This document shows, one piece after another, positions 10,380 to 22,838 of a stretch of DNA of 64,000 nucleotides. A program made the position numbers and the translations under genes. The notes beneath the pieces are model-generated. The model had not been told where the DNA came from, ran no database searches, and worked only from the letters and a program-made list of their open reading frames with translations. Numbering within the stretch: position 1 is the stretch's first letter; each line of letters opens with the position of its first letter. Where the stretch lies: contig JNEM01013675.1 of NCBI GenBank assembly GCA_000697335.1, forward strand, positions 1 through 64,000, read 5' to 3'. Source of the DNA: Conidiobolus incongruus B7586. Its lineage: Eukaryota > Entomophthoromycota > Entomophthoromycetes > Entomophthorales > Conidiobolaceae.

Positions 10380-12681
10380 TATTTCAAATTATATATATAA
10401 TAACAATTGATTAAGTATCAATATAAATGGTATATCAATCATAGAATCATTCACTATTTATAGAGTTAAATTTTTCTCAACAATAGATCTCAGTTTGCTG
10501 TTTATAGTCAAATTTATTACAATTTCCAAATTTGAATAAATATTATAATGATTTAAAAATTATTTTTTTTATTTTTCAATTATTGTCAAAATATCATAGA
10601 AATTTAACCAAACTAGATATATTAATTGATTATTATTTTAAATTGTGTAACTTTAAACATTTATTCTGATCAACAGTTGTAACATTATAAGCCCAAGCAG
10701 TTTACGAATTTTAATTATTAAATCATTTCAAAATTTGAAATCAATCCAACCTAGTGGATCGATTGTTGGAATTGCCAAATACAAATTAGGTAAGTAGAAA
10801 TTCAATAATTATATTAGTAGTATATATCCATTATTTATATTACGCATTGTTGATATGCTAAAAATTTGGTAAGTATTTCTAAACTAGTGATTGATTCCAA
10901 ATATCCTATTTATAATAATTAAATGTATTAACTTTAAATATGGTGTTTTTTCATAAAATTGTTAATATAAATACAATATTAATATGCATTATGTATTAAT
11001 AATATAAATAATATAGTTTGTTTGAAATGAATTATTTTAATATATATTTTGTATAAATAATGTTATGATAAATAAAACTTAATTTCAAAATGAAAAACAA
11101 TATAATTTTATATTAAGAAAATTCATAAATTTAAATAATGTAACATCATATTATTAAAAGAAATAGTCTGTACTGTGCATCATTGGATTCATCTACAATA
11201 TTGAAATAAAAAAAATTTACATATGATATCAATACAAATTATTAACATAGATATTTATTAGATTTTAATATCAACCATAATATCACAATGAATATAATTT
11301 GATGAATTGATCCTTATAATATAGTTTTGAGTACTACAACCTTAGGAGAAATGTTCACTCAATATTTAGAAATAGATTGATAATTAATATAAAGTTTGAT
11401 TAATGAAAGTTTTAAAATTCATCATCTTGATTGAGAAATGAAAATATATCAATCTCTAGTACAAGTATTTAGTTCTAGCATATATTTCTCTATTGTTTGT
11501 AATCAATTAATCTCTTTAGGTTATTATTACTAAATGCTTATTTGCCAAAATATGATAAAGTAATGTGAACATAAGGTTTAGGTTATGAAATTTATTTCAA
11601 TTGTTCAAAACAACACAAAATTAAAGAAATGTTGATATAAAAAGTCTAGAAATTTTAACACTAATGATTATACAATGAAATATTCATTGTTAAGTTATTT
11701 TCATTTGAAATAAATTAATTTATATTTTTTATAATTAAAGCTGCTCATATGATTTATTCAAAAAAATTTTAATCATATAAAAATACTATTTTAAATTTTT
11801 ATAGTACAATTTTTTAAAAAATTGAAAATATAAATCATCCCAACTGTTATAGTCATTTGCTTTATATTTTTGAATAATTTTAACACCAATAAATATTGTT
11901 TTAAATATATAATTTTATATCATATTTGGTTTACAATCAAGATATATCAATATTCTACTATATTTTAGTTTATTCATTTAAACTTTTCAATTATATTAAA
12001 TATAGCAATATGACTTTCAGAATATATATATTGCCATAACACTTATAAATTTCTAAGAATCAATCGAATATATTAAATGAATAGATATATACAACATCAA
12101 AATCCTTTCATAATCAATTATCTGATTCAAAGTAACAAAATTTAATCTTGTATTCTTAACATTTGATAAGTATTTAACCAAAGGTTAAAATAAAATAAAA
12201 TATCTATATTATCCACTCCTTTATCAATATATAAATCAATGATAAAGATTATCTATAATTCCACTAAATGAAAGGAATATTTGCATCTTGAATATTTTGA
12301 TATCATTCTCAACTCATTTTAATATCAATAATTCAATTATATAATTTTATATAAAATATTTCTATACATATGGTTATATATATTTACACAATATAAATAA
12401 ATTTAAAATACAGAGCTTTATTCTTTTATTCAATTTATATATAGTCTATATTAAAATTTATATTCAGTTTTATTAGATTAATTACTCAATATCATTTATT
12501 ATGAGAATAATATTAACTTGTAATAAATTTATAATATGACATTATTTTGAAATTATCGATTATTTTTAAAAATTTTTATTATGATTATTAAATTAAAATA
12601 GTATATATTAAAATAAAATAATATATTACATTAAGTAATCGATAACAAATAGTCAAAAATATTAAAATTCAATTAAACAGT

Positions 12682-12713
<32 letters not shown>

Positions 12714-12964
12714 CATTATTCATTCAGAATATCAAAGAGCTGTACATCATAATAACAAAATAAGTAAAACTATATAAGATATAATGTCTTCAAAATTAGT
12801 AATTTTTGGATTATCATTGCTCACCTAGCATCTATTAGTATTTGTATGATAAAATGATTTAAAAGTTATCAGTTGTTGTATTATGATAAACTTCATGATG
12901 ATACATAAAAATATTTTTGGGTGTTATTGATGAATTAATATATTAAAACTTTTTCGTAAAATTG
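10380..12964. other. AT-rich gene-free stretch
   Basis: No supported gene. It contains the copy B promoter near 10380-10520 (a region that resembles the sequence upstream of copy A, including a CTGTTTATAGTCAA / CTGTTTTTAGTCAA word), scattered poly-A/T, and an AT microsatellite at 12682-12710. Confidence 0.6.
12682..12710. repeat. (AT)n microsatellite
   Basis: About 14 uninterrupted AT dinucleotides in gene-free DNA. Confidence 0.9.
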
Positions 12965-13770
12965 GGCAAATTTTATCCTTGAGTTACCTTTTTACATGTT
13001 GTCAATAAATAGATATGATATTCAATTAAATTTATATTCATCAAAATAAGATATGTGTTAAATAGACATTTTTTGATCAATACATAAAATTGTACAAGGA
13101 TAATACTATTAAGAGTGGTACCTAAAAGCATTAAACAAGGAAAATTCATTAATTGACCAACGAGATTTCCTGTAGTGACTTTTGATAATGAATTGGCCAA
13201 TTCTAATCTATTTGCTCTCGGATAGATGGCTAAGTGTATTTCAATCTTGAAGATAAGTCGATTTGTTTGTTTCATTGCTTGCTCTTTATTTATATTTAAT
13301 TCTCTAATATCCATGCAAGCTTTGATATTTTGACTAATAGCTATTCCAATGTAAAAATGAGCTGCAAATAACGCATTTACTACCAATAAAATGAAAGACC
13401 AAATATGTATAGAACATAGCTTTTCTTAGTTCGAAATCTGGTGCTGAAATACATATAATAGCTAAATTCAGTAGATTAATCTAGGGAAATTCTATCATAC
13501 TAACGACCAAAACATCACAAAATTCAATAACCAATAAAAATACTCAGAATTAGTGGAGAAGCGCGATACTGCAGATAATTAATAAGTCTCTCACAACGCT
13601 CATTAAACAAGTATAGTACACTAAAAAATAAGTGGGAATGGAATAAAGATAATAGCACGGCAGTGCCATCGGTGAGCTACTATATAATATTCGTCGACGT
13701 TTGGCACTTTTGCGTATATCAACTTCCAAAATGAAATTGCAAAGTTCAAGATTAAATTCCAAAGGATAGT
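12965..13770 (-). pseudogene. relic of a multi-helix membrane protein, possibly a 7TM receptor
   Basis: Two open frames on the minus strand (13550-13762 and 12973 to about 13410) encode hydrophobic segments. The second reads as a long helix around ILLVVNALFAAHFYIGIAI, a basic loop with ACMDIRELN and KQTNRLIFKI, another helix after IHLAIYP, and a last helix containing LLGTTLNSIILVQF. That order resembles TM5, intracellular loop 3, TM6 and TM7 of a rhodopsin-like receptor. Just upstream the sense continues in a different frame (FELRKAMFYTYLVFHFI), and the only GT-AG pair bridging the two would excise 22 nt, too short for the introns seen here. I therefore read it as a frameshifted relic of a host gene. 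The assignment to the receptor class is by topology only. A functional gene with unusual exons is the alternative. Confidence 0.35.
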
Positions 13771-16399
13771 TTTAAGTCAGTTTGGTTTTATTAGATAATT
13801 TTAATGTCAATTAATTATAGTTAAAGTTACTGGAATACTGCTAACTCCAATGATTATATAAATTAAAATTAATATTTCTGATTACTTGTCTCGATTATTG
13901 AATACTTTAAGATTGTCAACTGTCATTGTAAAAATTGGACTTTTTTGATTCATACTGGTTTTGTTATTACTATATCAAATATAATATAATATTGAATATA
14001 TTATATTTTGATTGATAGATAAAAATGCCTAAGTTTCAATTTGTTAAGGTTTTTATTACCTAAATTAATTTTAAAAATACGCGTATGTATATTAAACTTT
14101 AATATTTATTTAATTTCGAAACAAGATTTATACAATTATTTTAATCAAACAATTAAACCTATTAATAAGGATAATTAGAATAAAAGTTAATTGTAAGTAT
14201 ATGATAAGATATAGCAGTCTTAAATGAATTAATTAGATTTATATTATTTCAAAGAAATATTTTAACTTATTATTCTGCTTTTTATAATAGGTATTAATCA
14301 ATTTTTGATTACACTTTGCCATGATTTATTATTTACAATTATAAGGGTAATTAAAAATAAAATATTTTTTAGTTATGAATATAATATTTGATATTAGATC
14401 TGGGTTTTATTCAATTTTGTAATATATATATTAACCTTGTCAAATGATTGAATAATTATATGTTATATTCTTACTAATATTCATTTAAGAATAAATATAT
14501 GGGATAACATAATTAAAGATATAAAAGTTTCGATTATATATACATTTTTTTATCATATTAATGTCAATAATTTTAAAATTTTCAATTCTTTGAGTGGTTA
14601 CTATTTGGAGATAAGAAAATCTTTATTAAGTCAAAATATTTTATTATTAGTATTCTATGAGATACAGAAATTATCCAGCGGTTCAAAAAGTAATTTTCTA
14701 TACTTAAATCAAATACTATTTTTTGAATCATAATGATTTAACTTTAGTATTATTTTAAATAATGATAAGTGATCTAATAATTCATCATCTTTTATTTATA
14801 TTTATATTATAACATTATAGGAGAATTTTAAGCAAAAGCCAAATAACTGAAAATCACAGAGTTTCAAATTTTACCTAAGTGTTCCATGTACTTTCACTTA
14901 CTTAATAATTATACATTATTACAAGTTTATTTGAAGATCTCTATTGTAACATAGAAACTCCATCACAACAAAGAAACTTTTATGAATTTTAACCTTTGTA
15001 TTATTAAGTTAATTTTCTCTAGCTTAATACAAATATCCCATTTGATTAAAGTTTATACTTTAAATGGAATATATATATTAATTATTATTAAATTAGCTTG
15101 ATAATAAATAAGTTATATTGTTATTATGTGAAATAATATCTACTGAAGTAATAACTTAAAAATATAAATAATATTAAAGTGTCTGTTTAATACTTTAATA
15201 TTTTTATACTTAGTAAATATAATAAAGTTAATAATAACTTCCCACTGTTTTTTAAAGGTTATATATAATACTTTGTGTTTTTATATTTATATTAATTATC
15301 CTCCATAAGTGATTAAAACTTACTTTTAACATTTGGATTAGATTTAAATATAAGATTCTTATGGTTGTAATAATATTTCATATATTTAATATTTTAAAGG
15401 AATATTATGATTGTTCTATAAACCAGAGATTATTTTATATTTATTTTGTCTTGATATTAAGTTAAATAAAAAGTATGTATCAGAATATCATATTATATAA
15501 ATTATTCTTTATCATCCATTAACAAATACCTCCAAGTAAAAACTAATAGCAAAGGGCTTTTAAAGTATAATACTATAAACTAATTTAATCAACTCAAAGT
15601 TGCAAGATTTGATATAAAAGATTTACCGTGTTTAAGTTACATTAAATTTATAATAATATATACCTATAGTTAAAACTATCAAAGATTTATTTATTGCAAA
15701 ACATTGATTTTTATTACAACATCCATTATATTCACTAGATATATATGTTGGAGATTATTATTATTATTTTAGTAAATTAAAGAATTTGGCTCAAGGAAAG
15801 AGATTTAATAATATTCAACTTTATGTTTTAGAATTAAGGGCGTAATTTTGAAAATATATTATAAAAACCTATGTAAAGGAATTAAACAATTACCATTAGT
15901 TTAGAATTCTGTCATTGAAAACCAAGAAAGTTATTGATGATAAAAAATACTTTTTTTGATTTCGCTTTATTTATTTTTAAAGTATAAATTTGAAATTAAT
16001 AAACTTATTTTTTTAACCACTATATATTATATAAAATTTTCCTTAAATACAGACTTATTTTAAATCATTATAGTAATTTTGATCATATTTTTATCAAAAC
16101 TATAAAATATCAACTAAATTAATTATATATTTATAAGTCTTATTTATATTAGAAAATATGATAATAATAATAATAATAATGATATTATTAAATTATAAGT
16201 TTTTTATGATTTATTATAATAACCCAAATAAGATATTATTATTAAAAAATATATGAATTTGTATACTATGATTATTTTAAAATTAATTTATAATAAACTT
16301 TATAATAAATATAAATATTTAAAATGATAAAGTGAATTGAAATTAATACTTATAAAGATATTTGATTTAAATAATTATCAGAATTAAGAATATATATAT

Positions 16400-16603
16400 G
16401 GCAAATTTTTTAATCTATGATTTTTCAAATATATAATTAGTTTTGAAAAATACATTATGTATAATATACAAGAGAATGAATATTTTCAAGGTATATATAT
16501 ATATATATGCTTTAAAAATATTAATCCTTTTATATATTTTATATATAATTTATTCTTTAAAACTAAGAATATGAGTAAAAAATCAGAAATTAGAAAGTTT
16601 GCT
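16400..16603. repeat. palindromic copy of the dispersed AT-rich repeat
   Basis: Left arm 16400-16490 and right arm 16510-16603 are imperfect reverse complements (about three quarters identical by eye) around an AT-dinucleotide centre at 16491-16509. The arms end with GGCAAATTTTTTAATC on the left and a matching AATTAGAAAGTTTGCT on the right. Each arm matches the conserved core of the copies at 8.1, 34.2 and 40.2 kb. Head-to-head arms of one family suggest a foldback-type or terminal-inverted-repeat element. Confidence 0.65.
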
Positions 16604-16844
16604 AATAATATTAATGCAAATTAGTTGAAACAAATTTAAGGATCAACATTGATATTATATGTATCAAGAAAAACTTTTATTAATATTGTTCAGTATGAAA
16701 AAATGGTTGTATGGCTAAGTATGTGCCTAGAAAGCACTTGATATTTTCCGCCAAGTATTAAACTGAGCTCATTCTCACTTTTACTGGAATCTTTCTTTTT
16801 CTGTCTATAATTGTCTATTTTTCTCCCTGTTTTATTTGACTTAA

Positions 16845-16869
16845 TTATATATATATATATATATATATA
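16845..16869. repeat. (AT)n microsatellite
   Basis: About 12 uninterrupted AT dinucleotides. Confidence 0.85.
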
Positions 16870-17284
16870 ATGGTATTTTTATGATTTTTCCCTCTTTTTA
16901 AAGTATTATATTTCATCAATAATTTAAAAATATTATTCATTTTTTGCAAGTATAATACATTTAATATTTAGTAAAAATAATATTGTTAATGAGTATTTTA
17001 AATATTGAAAAAAATATTAAATATCAGAATATCAAAAATATTATAAAATAATTTTATAAATATAACTTTATAAGCAATAAATTAATGAATTGAACAATTT
17101 AATAGAAATTTAAAATACTCTATAAATTTAACTATGATTAATATTATCAAAATGATGAATTGTAAATTGAGCTTACTTCCAAAGATCACAAATTTGACAA
17201 ATTAATAACATAGAAAATTCGGTTTCTTTCATAAATATAAAATCGGATTTACATATTGATCTATAATAATATTAGCATTTAATT

Positions 17285-18017
17285 TTATATTATATAAATA
17301 TTCTCTAACCTATGATTATTAATTTCGTTCTGAATCGATTCAATTAACTAAAACGACATATAAATACAAAGTGTAGAAAATTTAAATTACCAGACAAATT
17401 ACTTGATTTGTATAATTAAATTGGCAATTATGACATTGTAAATAAGGGCCATTTGCTATAAGTTGATTGGAACATATAAAACATGTGAAATTTGTCTCAT
17501 TATTAGGGGTATACATAAATGCTTGAATGGCCGATTCTATATCGTTTAACTCAAATTGTTGATATTGTTCTAATTCTGTTAAATAGAAACTGGATTAATA
17601 TATATCAATATAATGTGATTATATAGATAGTGTACCTTCTTGTTGGATATCAAACTCACACTCCACATTCTCCCCGTTAAAATACTGCAAATAAAACTGG
17701 TTCCAAGCGTCTTCCAACTCCTTCCCATAGCTGACCAAGTCCAAATCATCTGTACTCATATCCAAATCATTCAAATTTTTAACCCTGTCATCGTCCGAAC
17801 AGTAATCTGTATTTGTATCCACTTCAGAAGTTTCTCCACTTTTTAAAAACTTTTCTTCAATCTTTCTAAATTGTAAATTATTCAACTCCCTCAAAGTTTT
17901 CCTTTGAATTTGGAAATTCTTTAAAAATTGGGATTTAATTAGCTTTATGTCGTGTTTATTGGTAGATTTGGGTGATTTTCGTGTAATTAAATGTTTACTG
18001 TGATTATTATAATTCAT
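17285..18017 (-). CDS. RPA-interacting protein (RPAIN)-like, three exons
   Basis: Probable homologue of RPAIN, the adaptor that binds replication protein A and helps its nuclear import. Exons 17636-18017, 17403-17575 and 17285-17347 are joined by GT-AG introns of 60 and 55 nt, and all phases close to give 205 residues (human RPAIN is 219). The N-terminal part is basic, the middle acidic. The C-terminal part has a CFIC...CHNC pair of CxxC motifs followed by a helix LIESIQNEINNHRLEN, matching in position the C-terminal zinc region of RPAIN (CPVC...CQC, then a helix with INEH). Without splicing, each exon frame ends within a few codons of the junction, which supports the introns. Start: first ATG of the long first exon. 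Overall identity to known members is low, so the name is an inference from the zinc region and length. Confidence 0.6.
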
Positions 18018-20394
18018 TTTTTTATAGATTATGTGTCATTTTTAATAATTTTTTGGTTGAAGTGATAAATACTAATTATATATTTCAGTTTTTTAACTCC
18101 AAATATGGGATTGTTGATACAACATTAATTTAAATTTCACTGTCACAATCATGTCATATTTTATATTTAATGTTGATTTGACCAAAACCAATATATAATA
18201 ATACTCCATTTTGAAGTCTTATTAATTTAATATACATATATTAATTCCAAATATATTCCACTTTATCAATTTATACACCCAATATTAATTTGTCCTTATT
18301 TTACCATATATATAATGCTTATAACTTAAAACATCAAAATGGTTAGGGCACTGCCAATTCCTTTATCATTTTAACAATAACTAGAGATTTCATTCTCAGA
18401 TTGTAATACTTTATTTATTAGTATTCATACTATAATTATTCAATATTAGTTAAATAGCTCAGTTTATTTATCATCGTTCTTTAATATTAACAATGTAAAA
18501 ATTTGTATTTTTTTAATCAGACTTAAATGGAAATATAGAAAATTTATCAACCTTTTCCGTTGATATATATTTTATGTTTTAAAAAATATAATAAAATAAT
18601 TAAATTATTCTGATACTTACAGTATTTTTAGCCATTACTCTTAGCTTTTGCCGATAAATTTGTAAAGAAATTGATTAAATTTTGTCAATGATATAGAAAA
18701 TAAAATATTATAATTTATCTGGAACTAAAAGGTAAATAATACGGGAATCACCACCCAATTCAGTGTGTTTATCCAAAGGTTGAATTTGATTAAATTTAAA
18801 GAAATATTCTTTTTATCATGATTAAAACATATTACCTAATTTAAGGGGCCTTAGCCAAGTATATCTAATTGAAACAATAATTTCAACCCACTAAAGAATT
18901 TGATTAAACTGAGCTATTAAATATCTTGTGTTCACAAGATAATAATCTATATTCCACTTTAGAATAATTGAGAATTAATTACAGCACTTAACCAAATATT
19001 ATTATTATTGCAAGCCAAAAACTATATTAATCTTGTAGGATAATCGTTTCAATGATAATTTAAATATAATGCAATTATCATCAACTAAAGTACACAATCT
19101 TGTTACTAATCAAAATTCCAATGAAGTCCTAAAGTTGATATTTAAATCTATTAATATTACTAATTATTAAGTATTTATCTTTATATTAGAAAATTATTAA
19201 AGAATTTTGAATTTATCAAATAATCATTGTAAAAAATAATAAGTTTTATATTCAATCATATGAAAAATAATAATATATTCAACAAATTATATTAATTTAT
19301 TAAAGCGTTAATTATATAAAATTGCAAATAAATTTTTAATATATATACATAATAATTTGAAAAATGAAAAAATTTAAATTAAATTCTTTAATAATTCAAC
19401 TGTTTATAATTTAATTCTGTGCGAAATACTTTAAAGTGCAAAAGTTGATAAATTATTGATTTTTTTTTCAAAAGTTTTTATTTTTTTAGAATTTGAATGA
19501 ATATCATTATAATTCAAATTTTTGTTCTTATTTTAATTATATTCAAATATAATTCTGTTAAATTTATTAATTTTTCAAAATAAAATTTATCAAAATATTA
19601 AAATACATATATATAATTAATTTATCATAATATATTCATTATTATTTTTATTATTATATTTAATTTTGATAAATTTTTTATCATTTATAATTAAATATTT
19701 GATAATGCTTAACATTTCTAACATTTTAAATCATTTTCATTATTACTTAAAATTTTAATCTTATAATATGATAATAAAATAAAAGAATTGGTTTAATAAA
19801 TTACAATTTGAAAAACATCTATGACTAAGATATCATATTTTATCATTTAAGTGGCAACCTCAACACTCTAATTGTTCTTCAATTACAATAAGAAATAAAT
19901 TTTTTCTTAGTTTATTACAATTCAATAAAGTTAGGTTAAATTTGGACAAATTCAATTTTGAGGGTAGTATTTTAAACTTATTTGTAACAAATTAAAACTT
20001 GATAAAATTTTGACTAATTGAAAAAAATAGAATATCTCTCCACCTTCCAATTAAAAATTAATTTTCAAAATTAAGTGGTGAATAAGGTTTGAAAAAATAT
20101 CGTGATAGTTTTGAAAAAGAATGAGAATTGACAATGGATTTCCCGAGTGATTCTTAGTTTTATAGAGAATTTAATTGAATTTTCAAGAAATATTTAGGAT
20201 CCTTAAGGATACCTGAGATAACCCAAAATTATAACAATGCATAATATAATTAAATAACACCACTTTCTAATAAAATGATTCTTGACTAATCTTGAAAATT
20301 CAAATGACGTCAAGTATTTTTCAACATTACATCTATTTAATTCTCAAAAATGGTTTTAAATCAATTGATTGGTTGGGATTAGGGGTCGTTTGAG
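18018..20394. other. AT-rich gene-free stretch
   Basis: Contains the promoter of the RPAIN-like gene near 18018-18300. Nothing else recognisable was seen. Confidence 0.6.
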
Positions 20395-21255
20395 TTTGAT
20401 GTTGTATTGTTTGTGTCATAAGTTTGACAAATAAGTATATATATACCTAACTTAGTAGCCATTTCCCATCACCCCCAAGACGTGCATTACTAACCCTTCA
20501 GCCACTTCCCTCTTCTTTCGCACTGTCCTTTGTGTGTCTTCTTTCCTAATCCCAAGCCGGTTCATCTTTTACCATGATTGCTTAACTTAAATTATGACGT
20601 AGTAATAGTACCCACTATCCAAAAAAATGAAAATCCTATAATATTCTCCTTTAAACTCCGAGCCCTCTACAGAAGATGATGATTATGATTCCCTATAATC
20701 TTTGGCTCTGGTAAAATTCCTGTCCCTGTCCAGTGAAATGTAAAGCTTCTGTCATTTTCAAACGATGACGACAACGCGTGAAATATCCAATATTCCGAAA
20801 ATGAACGTCCATACCGGCTAGTTCCTCCAGAGGTCATATCTCAACTCTTTCCCATCGTCCCTTTAGGTACGCCTATACAAAATCTGCCCAAAAACAAGAA
20901 AACCATTATAAGATAAACTCCGAAAACCAGAAAATTTGAAAACATTCAACAGAAATTTATGAAAAATTTTATGAAAAAATATTAGGCTACCCGTTGAAGA
21001 GGGCCCAGGGTTAGAAGAAGTCTTCAAATTATCCTCACTTCCCAGTCCCAGTCCCAATCTCTATGTTCCTTTCACCCCGAGAGTCCGCAATATTTGGCAC
21101 GTCTTGAGATACACCGCAGCCAACTTTTAAAAAACACACAATATATATATATAAAATTAACTCTTATTTGCCCCTACCCTGTCCCCAATTGGCTGCAAGT
21201 CCTTGACCCTTTCTACCATCTCTAATTACTTTTCATATCCCTAATTCCCTCACCC
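20395..21255. other. GC-richer island with coding-like fragments but no intact frame
   Basis: This block is markedly richer in C and G than its surroundings, with C-rich runs on the plus strand near 21166-21190 and 21250-21265. Plus-strand fragments look coding by composition: one from about 20787 to 20906 contains RPYRLVPPEVISQLFPIV, and another from about 20990 to 21130 contains EEGPGLEEVFKLSSLP. They are not in one frame, and no GT-AG pair that I could find joins them. A minus-strand frame (20863-21057) is their antisense. It could be a decayed gene, a noncoding transcript with its promoter, or a gene with introns I failed to place. Confidence 0.4.
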
Positions 21256-21552
21256 ACCCCCCTTATATTGATTGACCCTTTCAGATATTTTAACATACCT
21301 TATTCCCAATAAACTTTTAACCTTATTGTAATTCTACAAATTGTTCAATATATTTTATTGTTATTATTGTTACTCTGTAATTAACTGTTTATAATTTATT
21401 GTAAATTTATTTAAGTGTTTGGATCATGATTAATTTTTAATCTCTTGAACGAGAGGTTTAGAATTAATCTCCCAAACCTTTTACATATTACCAAACCAAA
21501 GGTAATAGCATTAATTATACACAATATATTCACTTATCCATTTCACAATGAT

Positions 21553-22838
21553 TTATTGATGTTTTTTACTCAAATAAATATCTTCACAAATTTTTAAAAA
21601 ACAATTAGGGAATTCACCAATATTATGATAGCCTGGAAAATAATTAATATCCACTATGTTGTATTCCCAAGTATTGATATTTATCAGGATGTCAAACCCA
21701 AAAAATGTTAATTTCTATAATTGCATTAATATTTGACTACAAGTGTTAAGGATGATTGATTACCATAGATCGCCTCAATTCTTCAACGATTTTATTGAGT
21801 TTTTGATTATCAATTGAAGGTTTGGAATAGATGTCAAAATTGTTAAAAAAATGCCAAAAATCTTGAGGTTTTCGCGTTTCTTTATCCTGTCTGTGATGAA
21901 AATATCGAGGTACCTGTTGAGTGTTGAAAATTATTATAAAATCTACAATACATTAGTAAAAAATTAATCTAATATGGTCAGTATGTGCACCTTGATCGGG
22001 TTCAATATTTTTGAAACTTGGTCGAGTGTCGATCCAATAGGATGCGCCAGCTACGAATATTTTGAAGACGATGCCATTGTGATTAATGAAGTTTTGGATG
22101 AAGAGTTGTTTTTCTTGGATCAAATATGACGGGATATTGGATATTTGGTTAGGATGCGTTATCAGTGCCATTTGGTGGGAATCGGATGTGCCACATGCTG
22201 ACAGTTTTTTGATTACTGTATTATCATTAATATAAAAATTTTAAATTATAATAAGTATTTTATATTACGTATAGGATAAATAAAAGCTTCCCAATCAATA
22301 GTCTCCACTTCATAAGTCGAGCCATTAGGTATTGAAAACAACTCTAATCAAACAATTGAAACCTGTAATAAAAACATATGATAAATCAAATTACCTTTAT
22401 TATTTCCCAAACGAATCAAATTCAATAAAAAATCATTGGTAAGTTGTCTATCCAGAGTAAAATTTAAATTATCCAAATTATCAATTACAATACTGTTGGT
22501 GATTTGAAAGTATGTCTATTTACAAAATTAGTCATAGTCTATATGTTGTAGTGTTAACTACTTTGATAGTGTCCAACTTCTCTTTAGCTTCAGTGTCACC
22601 ATTTAGGCTTAAAACCGACATTTCTGTTAGTTTTTGAACTATGATATCGTAACGTTTGGCAAAATTAATAGGTTCATTACAATTGATCAGTTCTATAGCT
22701 AGATTTTTGGACCTAAATAAAGAGTTAATTTATTAATATTATGCTATGTTATTATGATTATTACTTCCCAAGTTTTACAATTTGTTCGCACCAAGAATCG
22801 TGAAATTTTTTGGGTGGAAATAACAAACCAATTTTCAT
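21553..22838 (-). CDS. ITPK1: inositol 1,3,4-trisphosphate 5/6-kinase (ITPK1-like), seven exons
   Basis: Predicted ATP-grasp inositol phosphate kinase of the ITPK family, which phosphorylates inositol tris/tetrakisphosphates on the route to InsP5/InsP6 in the cytosol. Exons on the minus strand: 22765-22838, 22562-22712, 22395-22515, 22269-22343, 21991-22215, 21764-21942 and 21553-21714. The introns are 46-53 nt and GT-AG, with all phases closing, giving 328 residues (plant ITPKs are about 320). Family landmarks: N-terminal MKIGLLFPP, YDIIVQKLTE, the SHQMALITH block, IQNFINHNGIVFKIFVAG (central ATP-grasp strand), RPSFKNI, and C-terminal FFGFDILIN followed by IVDINYFPGY, which carries the metal-binding D and N of the family. 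No frame is broken. Ascomycete yeasts lack this family, so its presence says something about lineage or acquisition. Confidence 0.88.

Larger units (their letters stand above)
13771..17284. other. AT-rich gene-free stretch
   Basis: No supported gene on either strand. It holds the palindromic copy of the dispersed repeat at 16400-16603 and an AT microsatellite at 16845-16869. Only short chance frames are present. Confidence 0.6.

Noticed and set aside
20863-21057. Minus-strand frame beginning MGLGLGSEDN
   Set aside because: It is antisense to the more coding-like plus-strand fragment of the GC island and has no upstream exon.
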